From contig NW_004086181.1 in assembly GCF_000220395.1 (NCBI RefSeq), forward strand, positions 1-34,829: DNA of 34,829 nt, in the 5' to 3' direction. A program made the position numbers and the translations under genes. Shown piece after piece: positions 1 through 14,742 of the stretch. The number at the start of each line of letters is the position of its first letter. Within the stretch, counting starts at the first letter, position 1. This stretch comes from Ichthyophthirius multifiliis. Lineage: Eukaryota; Ciliophora; Oligohymenophorea; Hymenostomatida. The notes under the pieces are model-generated. The model had not been told where the DNA came from. It did no database searches and saw only the letters and a list, made by a program, of their open reading frames with translations.

Positions 1-9
1 AAGTTAAAT

Positions 10-76
<67 letters not shown>

Positions 77-811
77 TATATATATATAATTATATTTTTT
101 TTTTGCAATATTTTTAAAAAACAAAAAATCTAATAGTTTTCGAATTTTTTGAATTAATTTTTTAAGTTTAATATTTTAAAAATAAATTAAAATATTTATT
201 TTTTTAAAGTTATATTCAAATCAAATGTGTTATTTATTTAAAACTAATGATAAAATTTATTATTAATTTTTTACAAAAGAAGTATTATTATCTTGAAATT
301 AAATTTATAAATTTATTAATAACAATTTGTTTTCTTTAAAAATAGTATTATTTTTATTTTCTGTAATTAATAAACAAATAGATTTTATTTTTAAAAATTT
401 AAAATAATTAAATTTATTGGTAATTATAAAAAACAATGTAATATTTATTAGAATAAATAAATATAAATTTAACTATTATATAATAAAATTTATATTTATA
501 TAATTATACATTTTTATATATTATTATATTTATTATTATTTATATAATTTATATATTTATATATTATTAAATCCTTTTATTTTATAAATGTATAAGAAAA
601 TATTATAATATATAATATTTTATATTAATATTTAAAATCTAATAAATAATAATTAATTACATTAATATAAATTTAAAAGAAATTAATATAAATTTCAATT
701 ATTAAATTAAAAGATAAATATTTATAAAATATAATTTATTATAAATAATAATATATATAATTTTTATAAAATAAATATAAAATCATATAAAATAATTTAT
801 AATAAAATAAC
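1..811. other. Intergenic A/T-only DNA
   Basis: There is no credible coding frame and almost no G or C. A (TA)n tract occupies about 13-72. The rest is A/T homopolymer-rich spacer leading to the start of the CCCH-Schlafen gene at 812. Confidence 0.7.
13..72. repeat. (TA)n microsatellite
   Basis: A near-perfect alternating TA run of about 60 bp lies in the left spacer. Confidence 0.9.
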
Positions 812-3318
<2,507 letters not shown>

Positions 3319-4360
3319 TTTATATATATATTTAAATAATTTTTTAAAAAATATTTAATTTAATTGATTTTTTTTTTATTTTAATAATAATTTAAGAGTT
3401 CTTTACATTTATTATTTTTATTTTTATCTTTTAAACAAATAAAAATTACTCATATTTAGATTTTATTAAAAATATCAAATTTGCGTTTTTTATTTATTAT
3501 TTTATTTTAAATAAAAATTATAATAATATATTATATTATTTCATTCTATTTATTGCTTTTTCGAAGTTATAATTTTATAAAATTAAATATTTTAAGTTAA
3601 CATGTAAACATATAAATTAATAAAGATATAAAATAATATTTTATTTTAAAAAATAAAAGATAAAATTATCCTATATTATATATATAAATATTATATTAAA
3701 TTACTAAGAATATAAGTCAATTCTATAATGAAAATTTGATAAAAAAAATATTATAATGCTTTTCATATATTTATATTAATTTAAGAATATTATCTAAAAT
3801 ATAAATAGATGATGTAATTATTTTATTTTTCGGAATATAATAATAATAAAAGTCAATAAATTAATTTCTAATTGCTTTTTAATTTTTGTTAAAAAAATAT
3901 ATTTTTGAGTTGAAATTAAAAATATTTATTAATTTGAAAAAATTCAAAATAAATTTATTCTATAAATATTTTTTTGAGTTTAGGTTTTTTGTTTTGTTGT
4001 GTTTAAAAATATATTAATAAAATATTCATTTTATATAAATAAAAATTAATATTATATATATAAAAAAATTAATATTTAAAATAATGAAATTTTAATAAAA
4101 AATTATTTATAATAAATTTATGATTTATTTATATTTTCTTTCATTAATTCACATAATAAATAAAAGATATAATAAAGATTTTAAATTATAATAAATAACC
4201 TCAAAAAAATATAATAAAAAATTATTTATTATATTATATTATATATTTATACTTTTCATATAAAAATTATATCACACGTTTTTATTTAAATTAAAAAAAA
4301 AATGATTTTTTATTTAATATAAAAGATTTAATTAAATATATTATAAAAATAATAAAAAAA
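3319..4360. other. Intergenic A/T-only DNA
   Basis: About 1 kb lies between two same-strand genes. Neither strand shows a frame with protein-like composition. The last 20 bases before the next ATG are A-rich, as before other starts in this window. Confidence 0.7.
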
Positions 4361-6137
4361 ATGAAAAATAAATTATTATTTATATTAATTATAAATTTAA
4401 TAATCTATTGTTTTAAAACTAAAGAATATGTAGAATAATTTGAAGCTCATACAGGCCCTGTAGGATCACTTGAAATATTTGAAGTAGAATTATAAATTTT
4501 TTATAAAATAATTAATAAATAAATATAAATAATAAAGAAAAATGAATATATAAAATATATATATATATCTATATATATAAATATATATATATATATAAAT
4601 ATATAATTTTTATTTTTAGTATATATACATTTTATAAAATTATATAAATATATACATATTTATATCAATGTCAATATCAATATTAATATCAATATCATTA
4701 TCAATATATATTTCTATACATTACTTTATATTATTTATTGTTTTTTATATTTATTTATTACATTTACTATTTTATTATAGGAAATGAATTTTTTAATAAC
4801 CGGTGGTGCATTTGATAAATTAATAAAAGTTTGGGATATCAATACACACAAGCTTTTATTTTAACTTAAAGGTCATGATTAAGGCGTATGGGATTTACAT
4901 AAATTTTCTGTAAAAATTAAATATATTTATATAATACAAAAAAATAATATACTTATTAAAAAATGATAATGATTTATTAAAAAAATTAATGATATACTAT
5001 AAAGTATGGAGAAAAAAAATATGTTTTATCAGCTTCAAAAGATAAAACAATAAAATGTAAAAAAAAGCAAATATTAATATATATTTATACATTTGCATAG
5101 TATGGGATTTAAAATTATAAAAACTTACGAGAACATTTTAAGGACATACTGATACAGTTAATAAAGCTATATTTGTTCCTGTAAAATTTAAATTTATAAA
5201 TATAAATTTAAAATTAAAAAAAAGGGTTTAGACCTTGTTGTAAGTGCAGGAATGGATAAATCTATAAAAAGTATAATTTTTTGTTTTTTAATTGATCAAA
5301 AAAAATAAAAATAAAAATAGTTTGGAATGCCAAAAAAGGAGGACCACCATTAAGATAAATACCAGATGCTCACAAAAACTGGATTAGAGGTTTATTGTAT
5401 ATTCCAGAATCCGATGGATTAGTAGCCAGTTCTAGTTACGATAAAACCGTAAAAGTATGGAATGTATAAACAGGAGAATTAGTTTAAGAAATGTTAGGAC
5501 ATGAAGCAGATATATACGCACTTACATATGAGGAAACTACAAATTAATTAATATCTTGTGATAATAAAGGTAATATTTTAAGATGGAATTGGCTTGAAGG
5601 CTCTTTCAAAGTAGTTTAATAAGATTAAAGCGGTTTTTTCGCTATCGGAATAACTACTATTCCTAATTCTAAACTTATGTTTACTGTAGGATATAATTCT
5701 TTTAATATATTTGGTAATTATATTTATATAAAAATCTTAATTCTTATTTATTATCGTATAACAAAAGCTCTTGATATTTCTAAATTAAATAAATAACCTT
5801 TATATGTAAAGAAAGGACATGCAAATGAAACATGGAATGTTAAATATAGAAAGGTAAAATAACAAAATATAAAAGAATATATTTATTTTATAAAAAAAAA
5901 AGGGTACAGGGTTCATATATTCAGGAAGTACTGATTATTCAGTGAAAAGTGATTTTTTTATAATTATTTAAAATAAAAAAATATATAATTTTTATTAAAG
6001 AATGGAATGTATGTGAATTTTTACATGAAATATTTGATTTAGAGGAAGGTATTTGTGTAAAAGAATGTAAAGAAGGTTATATTGAAAATAGTGATTTGAA
6101 TATTTGTGTTAAATAAGTTAAGAAAAGTGAATTATGA
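4361..6137 (+). CDS. Seven-bladed WD40 protein with signal peptide and C-terminal KSEL
   Basis: The model has 363 residues in nine exons: 4361-4483, 4781-4909, 5005-5056, 5101-5180, 5225-5270, 5321-5713, 5768-5853, 5903-5948 and 6001-6137. Introns are 297, 95, 44, 44, 50, 54, 49 and 52 nt, all GT..AG, and exon lengths sum to an exact multiple of three. Seven WD repeats are visible, with IKVWD, IKLWD, IKIWN, VKVWN, ILRWN, a degenerate sixth and VKKWN. Residues 1-18 are a Leu/Ile-rich hydrophobic stretch after MKNK, a typical signal peptide. The tail carries C337, C341 and C354 in a C-x3-C..GY..C pattern like a furin-like or EGF-like repeat. The last four residues are KSEL, close to the KDEL/HDEL ER-retention signal. 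WD40 scaffolds are normally cytosolic or nuclear, so an ER-luminal propeller is unusual. Location is inference; the propeller is clear. Confidence 0.9.
4661..4710 (+). repeat. (ATATCA)-like hexamer repeat in an intron
   Basis: About eight imperfect ATATCA/ATGTCA units lie in the first, longest intron (4484-4780) of the WD40 gene. Confidence 0.7.
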
Positions 6138-6419
6138 GAGGAATAATATTATATTCCTTTTTAATAAATATTTTATTCTACTTGTTTTTTTTTTTTTTTT
6201 TGAGATTTAATATTATAATTATTATTTTTATTAATAATTGTGCATTTTTATTTTATTTTTTATGTTGAAAAATACATTTTTTTTTTATTTAATTAATATA
6301 ATTAAATTATAAAAAACTTAAACTATATTTTTATTGTTTAATATAATATAATATAATAAAATAAATAAATAAATAGTTATTAAATTATACAAATTTTCTA
6401 GCTAGAATTAAAATAACAT

Positions 6420-7085
6420 TCAATTCTAATTGTCTTAAAAATTTTTAAATCTAATTACATGCTTATTGTATGAATTATTATGATTAAATTATAGCTACCA
6501 ATTCAAAACAGTAGGTTCTAAATTAAGCTATGATTTCCATATAATTTTAATAGGAATATTAAATATTCCATAACCTTTTCTTAAAACTTGATAAGGTGAT
6601 TTAGTACATGTAACAGTAGGATTTTGAAAAGTTTCATGTAGTTTAAAAATAACACTTTGTACATAATTTTCTTCTTTATTGCTTGTTTAAAGTTTTATAT
6701 ATACACACCATTCGTGATTATTTTAATGACATATAGAAGTTCTAGATTATTAAGGATCTTCTACTTATTTATATGAATTTCCATATAGGATTGTTAATGA
6801 AATAAATGAGTCGATTTCTTTTTAAATTATTAATATTTCGGTCTATCTTTTACGATATTATTAAGGAAAAATTTCTTTAATTGATTTTTCAAATGTTCGA
6901 TCTATAAGTAGATTATCAATATTTTTTATTTAATTTCTGCAAATAGGGCATATTATATCAGATGAGAAATCCTTCAATTACTATATACATATTTTGCAAA
7001 AATAATGTTTACATAAGGTTTTAGTTGGGTTTACTATTAAATTTAAACATATAGGACATTCATAGTCTTATTCTTAATTCTACAT
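6420..7085 (-). CDS. RING finger + YEATS domain protein, copy A
   Basis: Single-exon gene of 221 residues, read from ATG at 7085 to TGA at 6420-6422. The N-terminus is a textbook C3HC4 RING: C10-x2-C13-x11-C25-x-H27-x2-C30-x2-C33-x12-C46-x2-C49, the signature of E3 ubiquitin ligases. Residues about 120-202 match the YEATS fold: HEWCVY, then VIFKLHETF with N155-P156, then SPYQV..GYGIF and LNWQLQF. In AF9-type YEATS domains the acyl-lysine pocket uses the His-x-Ser/Thr-Phe and Gly-Tyr elements, both present here (H150, T152, F153, G171, Y172). The combination suggests an E3 ligase guided by acylated lysines, probably histones; that role is inference. It converges with the WD40 gene (282 bp between stops). 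Its tandem paralogue lies at 8844-9473 on the same strand. Confidence 0.88.
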
Positions 7086-8843
7086 TATTTATTTTTGTTA
7101 AAATAATATTAAATTAATTTAATTTATTTTAGTTTAATTACAAAAATTTTTAAAAAATTAAAATCTGGTAAATTTTGGAGTTAAAAATATATATGCTTAT
7201 AAATTAATATATTCTAATAATAATTAAAAAAATATATTATAAATTTTTATTTAAATTTAATATACAAATAATATATATAATAATAATATATATAAGGAAA
7301 TATAAAAATAAAAAATATAAATTTATAGATATAAAATTAAAAATATAAATATGTGTAAATATTTAAAAATATATAAAATTATAAAAAAAATATATAAATA
7401 TAATATATATAAATATAATTTTTTAATTATATTACATTTATTATTTAATAATATAATTATAATATATATATTTTGTTTATTTAATCTAATAAATTATTAT
7501 ATTAGTTTATTTATTTTTAATATGTATTAACTATAGATATTTTTAAAACTTATTATTTTTTTTTACTTTATTTTTCTTTTTAATTGGAAGAAAATAAATT
7601 AATTATTTATTATTTTTTAAAGATTTAATTTTATCTTAATTTATAAATCATTTTTTTAAATATCTATTTATAAATTTAATATTTTTATATATGATGAATA
7701 CAAAATTATATTTTCATGAAACTTTTTTTTTCAAAAATCTTATAATATATAAATTTGTTTTGAATAAAATAATTATCTAAAGTGTATTTATGTTTATGAT
7801 ATAATTAACTTTTAACTATTTTTAGATTTTTATTTAACTTCAATTTATATTAATTCTTCTTAATAGATTCTTTTATTTATTTATGTATTTTTTTAGAAAA
7901 TCAATTATCAAATAAAAAGGCAAGAAAAAATAGATAATGATATTTTTTTATTTTAATTCTTATCAAAAAACTTACAGAAAAAATGAAATAATATAAACAA
8001 GTAAAAAAAAATGAATTAGTTTAATAATATATTTAAATAAATAAAAAGTTACAATAAAAATAAAATATATTTTTATTTATTATATTATATGAAAAATACA
8101 TAATTAAAATTTAAATAAAATATTTATAAATAAAAATGCTTTTAATTAATAGATCAGATACAAATATATAATAAAATAAAAAATATATTCTTTTTTTCAT
8201 AAAGCATTGTTTATTTTCTTATATTTATAAATTATCATAAGTTATAATTTATTTATATTTACTTATTATAAATTAAAATTTAATAAATAATGCCATTTAA
8301 AAATTTTTTAATAGCATAAGTTTATGAATTTTAATATTTTTTAATAAGAAATAATTTCTTGTAAATTTTTAACAATTTTTAATTTTTCGAGATATTTTAT
8401 TTTAAATTTGTTTGTTTTTTTCTAACTTTACAATAAAAAAAAAATTAATTTAGTTTTATTTTGAATTAATAATATTAATTTATTTTCTTCTTTTAATTAA
8501 AAAACTTTATTTTAAATAAATATTTTTGTTTTGTATTATTTATTTGAATTTAATATTTTGTGATTTTTTTATTTATTTTTTATTAAATAAAAAATTTATT
8601 TTAATAAAAAATATTTATTTTAAACAGTAATTAAAATTAAAAAAGATATATTTAATTATAATATAGAAACCAAAATAAAAAATAATTTAATAAACTAAAA
8701 CTAATTATTTATAATATAAAAAATAGAGTTGTATATAGTAAATAGTAATTTTATCTTTTATTTATATATATATATATATATTTATTTTATATTTGTATTA
8801 ATATTTAGTTATAATTTTAAAAAATCTAATTTCAATTGAAATA
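7086..8843. other. Intergenic A/T-only DNA between the RING-YEATS pair
   Basis: About 1.76 kb with no recognisable gene. It shares the same texture as the spacer beyond the second copy (poly-T/A runs, short TA tracts at about 8765-8780). By eye I cannot prove that the two spacers are homologous. Confidence 0.65.
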
Positions 8844-9473
8844 TCAAAAATAAGAATTGAACTCTACATCATGTAATTCAGTATTAATAAATTTATTTGA
8901 TTGCAAATTCCATTTTAAAAAAACCGTATCTTAATTAAGCCATCTTTTAAAGAATACTTCAATATAAATAATTGGTTTTTCAGGTTTTTATATTCTTAAT
9001 TAAAAAGGAGGATTATAATATGTAAAATTTGATTAATTACGATCATGTAATTTAAAGTTTACTTTTTATATAAAATTCTTTTATTCTCTATTTGTTATAT
9101 ATTTTTTTTAGCTTGTCCTTTCAATTCCAACGAATACACACCACTTATAATTTGTTTGATTACTGTAAAATTTGTTCCCATATAGAATTTATAATACATC
9201 ATATTTTTCAGGTTTTAGTTCTAAAATTCTTTAATAATATTATTCAGGAAATTTTTCTTTAATTTATCTATCAAAATCTTTATCAATTTCTAATCTATCG
9301 ATATCTTCTATCTTAGTTCTGCAAATAGGGCATTATATTGTTAATTCTGACTAGAATTTATTCATATATTATAAACATTTATTACAAAAATAATGATTAC
9401 ATTAAGTTTAAATCGGTTCCGTTAATATATTTAAACATATAGGGCATGAATATTATAATTTATTAAAAGTCAT
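8844..9473 (-). CDS. RING finger + divergent YEATS-like protein, copy B
   Basis: Single-exon gene of 209 residues, ATG at 9473, TGA at 8844-8846. It is a clear paralogue of the protein at 6420-7085: SCPICLN start, RING C10-x2-C13-x11-C25-x-H27-x2-C30-x2-C33-x14-C48-x2-C51, the same linker style (IDRLEIDKDF against IDNLLIDRTF; ILYGN in both) and the same closing LKWNLQ block. The YEATS part has diverged. YKWCVF and VNFKLH are kept, but the pocket element reads LHDRN instead of LHETF, and the Gly-Tyr-Gly turn is replaced by a Lys/Pro stretch. Acyl-lysine binding is therefore doubtful in this copy. Duplication followed by divergence is the simplest history. Function of the pair is not known to me. 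Confidence 0.85.
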
Positions 9474-11301
9474 TTTTTAATTTATTAAAATATTTAATTT
9501 TTTTCTTATCTTTTTTTTTAAATATATTAAAATTTATTTTTACAAATTTTTTTAAAATGTAATTTAATAATATATTACGTAATCTATATAATATATAACT
9601 AATATCAATTCTAAAATCCATGTAGTTTTTAAATTACTATACATATTAAAATCATATTTTTAGAACAAATTATAATATTATGTATATTTTTGGAATCATT
9701 CATCATAGAAAATATATATTCTTAATTTTAAAAAGATTTTTTATAAATAAAATATGAATTATTGATATATGAAAAATTAAATATTATAAATATAAAATGA
9801 TTGATATATATAATATAAAATATATTATTTGAAATATTACAAATTTAATAAATATTGAATTATTTATATATAAAAAGTTTAAAATATAAATACAAATTAT
9901 AATAACTAATATAATAATATATTTAATTATGATTTTTTTTTTCTTACTTTATTTTTTATCTTATCATAATAAAAAAAAAATATTTATAATTTTTTTTTTT
10001 AATTTTCCTAGTTATTAATTTAAACATAAGAATATTTTTTTTTTATAATTTGTAATTTTTTTTATAATTTTAATTATTGATACTTATTAATTTTAAAATA
10101 AATTATTTTCTTATGTAAAAAATTTTTTTTAGTTATAAATTATTTTTAATTAAGGGAAATAAGATTTATTAAATTAGATTATTTTTTAATTAATTTCTAA
10201 TCAAAATTTTTATGCTATGTATATTTTTAACTAACAATATATATGAAAATTAATCATTGAGTTTAAAAACATTGTTTTGTTAATAATTATTAAATTCTAC
10301 AATTTCTAAATTATTAAAGATTAGTTTTCTTTAAACAGTTTTAAAATAAAGAAATATTTTTGATTAAGTATTCATTTTGATTAATAATAATTATTTTAAT
10401 GTATTATTTTTTTGAATTTAAAATATAATTTAATTTAAATAATAATTAATTATTAAATAAATATTAAATTAAATAAATATTTTAACAAAACAAAACAAAA
10501 TATAACGTATAATTAAAAAGATAAATTTAAAATACTAATAAATTTTTAGTTAAAATTAAATATTTTTCAATTTTATAATTATATATATATTATATTTATT
10601 TATAATAATATAACTTATATTATTTTGTATTAAATAAAGAAATTTTTTTTTTTTCAAAATAAATATTAATATTAAGATAAATTATTTTTTCATAATTTTT
10701 AAATATCAAAACTATTAGAATGATTAAAAATATAATATATGTAATATTGAAATAAAATGAATTAAGAATATTTAATAAAAAAAAAATAACCAATGGAAAT
10801 AATTTAAGATATATATATAAATATTGTTTTAATTAAAAGATAATAATTAATAAAAATATTTTTATTTTTATCTATGATTTATTAAATACTTTAAATATAT
10901 ATTATTATTTAAATTTATTTTTATATAATTAATAAAAATTATTTAAAATATATAATCAATTGTATATAAATAAATGTATAATTTAAATATTAAAAATTAT
11001 ATAAAAACATATAAATTATAAATATATTTTAAATAAAAATGCTTTTATAATACATATATTTGTAATAAGATATCAATTATTTAAAAACAGAATATAAAAT
11101 AAAGTAATAATATATAAAATAAAAACATATAAATACACAAAATAATATATATATATATATAAATATTTATATAAATTAATATTTTTATAATTTTTTTTTT
11201 AATCTTTATATATAAAATAAATTATTTTTTTTTTAAAAAAAAAAAAAAACAAAAAAATTTATATAACAACTTTTATTATTATTTTCTTAATTTTTATTAA
11301 T
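9474..11301. other. Intergenic A/T-only DNA
   Basis: About 1.83 kb with no convincing gene on either strand. Long poly-T/poly-A runs and one A14 run near 11235-11250 are the only structure. Confidence 0.65.
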
Positions 11302-12335
11302 TCATTTCTCTATATTCTTATTAAGTAATAATTTATCTGTAATTTATTAATTGTATTAGATTTTTTGAATTAATTCATTATATTTTTTTTATTAATATCA
11401 TTTCTTTAAATAAACATTTATAAATTATCATCACTTAAAGAGTATTAATTATGAGTCGCATTTCCATTAAAACTATCATTTACAAAGCTTTATTTTCTTA
11501 GAATATCTTCACTTTTGAAAATATATTTTTTCATTTGTTTTTATTAGTCTTCTTCTTTAATAATTTACGAAAAAGCTAAATTGGTTATAAAAGTGGGTGA
11601 TTAAGATTATTCTTTAGCACTTTAAATATCGTTTTGTTCATATTAATCAAAAGAGACAAAAACCTACTTTTAAGATTCTTAAATATTTTTAAACAAATTT
11701 TCTGTATGTTAATTAGTTTATGAAATAAAGTTTACTAAATCAGTAATTTTTTAAACACTTTCTTTCAAAAACTTGGTATTTTGTACATTTTTAATAGATA
11801 CTATCAATATACTTTAATTATTAAATTCTTAAATTTTCTTTTATTCATAAAGTTTGACCATTTCTGCATATTCAGAAATGATTTCATTTAAAGTTTTTTC
11901 GTCCATATCTTCAATTATTTGATTGAAATTTAAAGTTATATCTTTTTCAGTATTTAAAAGTTAATTTAATATATTTTACACTTAAAATTAGTTCGTTTTG
12001 CATATAGATAAACATGAGTTTAATTATTCTGTAAGCTTTTATTTACTTTCATTTATTGTGCTTTCTATTGTAATAATAATTTCTTTTTTTATTTATTCAA
12101 GAAAAGATACGTTTTTGTGATAATCAGATATTGTAAAATCATTCCTTTCTTATAAATTTTTTTATATTTGTATATATTCTTGTTTTATTATTTCTAGTCT
12201 TATTTTAAAATCACTCAGTTATTTTTCTTTTCGTTGCTTTATATACATATTTGACTCTTATTTTGAAAATGTAAAATATTAATTTTATTAATGCTAAATT
12301 GTTTATTATTATTATTAAGTTTGCTATTATTAGGG

Positions 12336-12402
<67 letters not shown>

Positions 12403-12719
12403 GCTTAAAGTTTATTTGGATTAACTGTTTAATTTTTTTATTATTCATAATTTTATGGAGATGAACATTTCGTTAATAAATAACTTATATTTTAAGTGGA
12501 TTATTATATTTTTTCTGTTTTTTATTTGTCGAAATCTTAAATTATTCCTATATCTAAGTTTATGGTTTGTGTTTTTTTTTCTTATTTTTAAGTTTATTAT
12601 ATGTTTTGCTTTAATATAGATGTTTTTTTCTATTGCTATTATTGTTAATATTTTTATAAATCTAAAAATTTTTAATTTATTGGAAATTTCGTATTTGTTT
12701 AATTATGAAGTTTTATCAT
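11302..12719 (-). CDS. PolyQ coiled-coil protein, function unknown
   Basis: About 472 residues, ATG at 12719, TGA at 11302. I do not recognise a family. The N-terminal third is Q-rich and contains an unbroken run of 21 TAA codons (21 Gln, 12339-12401) followed by IPQQQQTQQQQ. The rest is charged and looks helical or coiled-coil over about 300 residues, for example SDFKIRLEI, FLEQIKKEI, QLLNTEKDI and EDMDEKTLNE. The frame chosen is the one with balanced D/E/K/S use. Alternative frames give asparagine or isoleucine runs instead. One frame change is needed near the 3' end. Either one A is missing from the A8 run at 11382-11389, giving a tail NELIQKIQYNQQ, or an intron starting at GTGATGAT in the codon AGT ends at the CAG near 11330. 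It is divergent from the next gene, which starts 483 bp away. Confidence 0.72.
12339..12401 (-). repeat. (TAA)21 run encoding 21 glutamines
   Basis: A perfect TTA triplet array on the + strand. In the coding frame on the - strand it is 21 TAA codons, read as glutamine in this code. Confidence 0.9.
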
Positions 12720-13201
12720 TTTTTTTATTTTTTAATCTATTTTTTTTTTTTTTTTTATATTAAAAATAAAAGAAAGAAAATTTTTGTAATATATGTTTTT
12801 TTTGTCATTTCGATAATTCTAAATTTGTTATTAATATAGAAATGAAAATTTTAAAATATTTTAATTTAAATTTTTATTTTTTTCATATATATATTAATAT
12901 AATTTTATAATACTAATATAAAAAATAAATATGATGTTATTACACTTAAAAAAAATATTTATTTTATTATTTATATATACAAAAAAATAAAATATTACTT
13001 TTATTTATATTGCTTTATTTTTTCATTGTTTTTATTCTAAAAATCTAAAAAACAAAAAAAGGCTATTAGTTATCCTTTTTTATTCATTTTTTTGATTGAT
13101 TTTAAAAAAAAAAATAAAAAAAAAGTAAAAACAAATTATATATAAAATTTGTATATATAACAGTAAAAAAAAAACAAAAAAAAAACATAAAAAAAATTCA
13201 A
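12720..13201. promoter_or_regulatory. Divergent intergenic region, shared promoter zone
   Basis: This 482-bp spacer lies between two divergently transcribed genes and must hold both upstream regions. It shows T-runs on the left and A-runs on the right, so each start codon is preceded by A-rich leader on its own strand. No specific motif could be named. Confidence 0.45.
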
Positions 13202-14742
13202 ATGAATAAACAATAGATAATTTTCCGAAATTTATACACAAAATATTCCGCTAGTCAAAATTGCTTTTACGCTTAAGAAATAAATGAAATATTATAAAAT
13301 ATTCCTGATTCTAAATATGTAATTCGTTATATGTATTTCGTATAATTTGATGATGATCAAGAGTAGTATTTAAAAAGATATTATTACAATTAAGAATACA
13401 ATTAAAAAATAAAAATCCTTCTCGAATATTATTAATATCATAATGATATACCCCGTATGTTTATGTTTCCTTTATTTTTAACTATTCATAAATATTATAC
13501 TAAATAAAGAAAATTAAAATATAATAATCTTAATAATAATTATAGTAATTATAATGTTAATAATAAATAGGAAATAAAAAATAAATAAAATATAAAATAA
13601 TAAAATTAAAATAAAATTTTGAATAATATAAGTAGTTTTTGTGACGAAACATAAAAATCAATAATTGATCTTTATAATAAGTTAAATGAGATATGTAAAA
13701 GTGTAAAAAAAGACGAGAAACTTTAAGAAAACAATTCAAGTATAGGAAATTTAAGTAAATACTTGAATTTTATAAAATAAAAAGAAGATTAAAAAAATAT
13801 TAAAAATAAAAAATAAAATATAATCTAAATTTGTATTCCTAAATAAAAAAAGGTTTCTTAATAATAATTTTATGAAAAATAATAAGAAAAACATAAACTA
13901 AGTTTAAATAAATTAATAAGGGAAAGTAATAATAAAGAAAATAAAAATAATTTAAATTAATAATAAAAATAACCAACAATTAAAATAGTTTAGTAAAAAC
14001 TTGAAAATAAGACTTAAAAAAAGTATTCTCTTGTAAATTAAAATTGTATTATATTAAATACTTCGGCTTTAAAACTTTTTAAAAAAAAAATACTACATTA
14101 AGAGAATAAATTTCAACAAAAATAAATACTTATAGAGATTTTTAGAAAAAAAATATATAAAAAGAAACTTCTATAAAAATTAATTTTCAAAATTAATTTT
14201 CTAAAAATAATACTTACAGAGAATTTTCTAAAATTAATACTTAAAGAGAACTTTCTAAGATTAATTCTTAAAGAGAATTTTTTAAAACAGACACTTAAAG
14301 AGAATTTCAAAGAATGAATTCTTAAAGAGATTTATTAAGGACAAGTAATTAATTTTAAACGAAAAAATCTTAAACTATTCATATTAATATTCTTAAATAA
14401 TAAACTAAATAATAAAAAATTATTAAAAAATAATCAACTTTCTCAAGAATTAAAACAGATATAACTAATTCGACTAATGTGAGTCATAATAATGTTTAAA
14501 AAAATTAAAAGAAAGCTTAAAATAATAATAATAAAATTAATAATTTATGTCAGACTAATAATAAATATAATAATTTAAGAGAAGCTTATTTCAATTATGC
14601 AAGAATAGTTTAGACTTAAAGGAATACTTATAATAATAATAGTGAGATTTTAAGTCAAATTAAAAATAATACTAAATAATTATTAAAAAATAATTAGAAA
14701 AGTATCTTTTTAAAACCTAATATTATCAATAATAATATTTGA
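13202..14742 (+). CDS. Ciliate-type N-terminal domain protein with nine-residue repeats
   Basis: ATG at 13202, TGA at 14740. The first ~110 residues carry FYAQEINEIL, then FDDDQEQYLKRYY, KIKILLEYYQYH, DIPRMFMFPL and KYYTKQRKLKY. This recalls a conserved N-terminal block I associate with many Paramecium/Tetrahymena proteins of unknown function (pattern DD..EYLKR.Y..KI..LTEYY..H.DIPR); that recall needs checking. The middle is Q/N/K-rich. The C-terminal third contains nine-residue repeats of the type NTQRELSKI. The reading frame changes once between about 14023 and 14102. An 80-nt GT..AG intron 14023-14102 restores it, giving about 486 residues, with 13993-14102 as an alternative donor. A single missing A in the A10 run 14081-14090 would also restore it, giving about 513 residues. 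It converges with the PSAT gene. Confidence 0.75.
14120..14345 (+). repeat. 27-bp coding repeats (NTQRELSKI-type nonapeptides)
   Basis: Five to seven imperfect 27-nt units encode TYREFSKIN, TQRELSKIN, SQREFFKTD, TQREFQRMN and SQRDLLRTS. The R-E/D-L/F core is constant. Confidence 0.8.

Noticed and set aside
1-72. Telomere at the left edge
   Set aside because: The tract is TA dinucleotide, not a G4T2-like ciliate telomere repeat.
4361-6137. Pseudogene interpretation of the WD40 locus because of many in-frame interruptions
   Set aside because: All interruptions are short GT..AG introns whose removal restores seven WD repeats and an exact coding length.
13557-14310. Two - strand ORFs of about 60 residues, rich in Phe/Ile/Tyr
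   Set aside because: They are antisense shadows of the + strand nonapeptide-repeat gene, whose frame has balanced composition and TGA stop.
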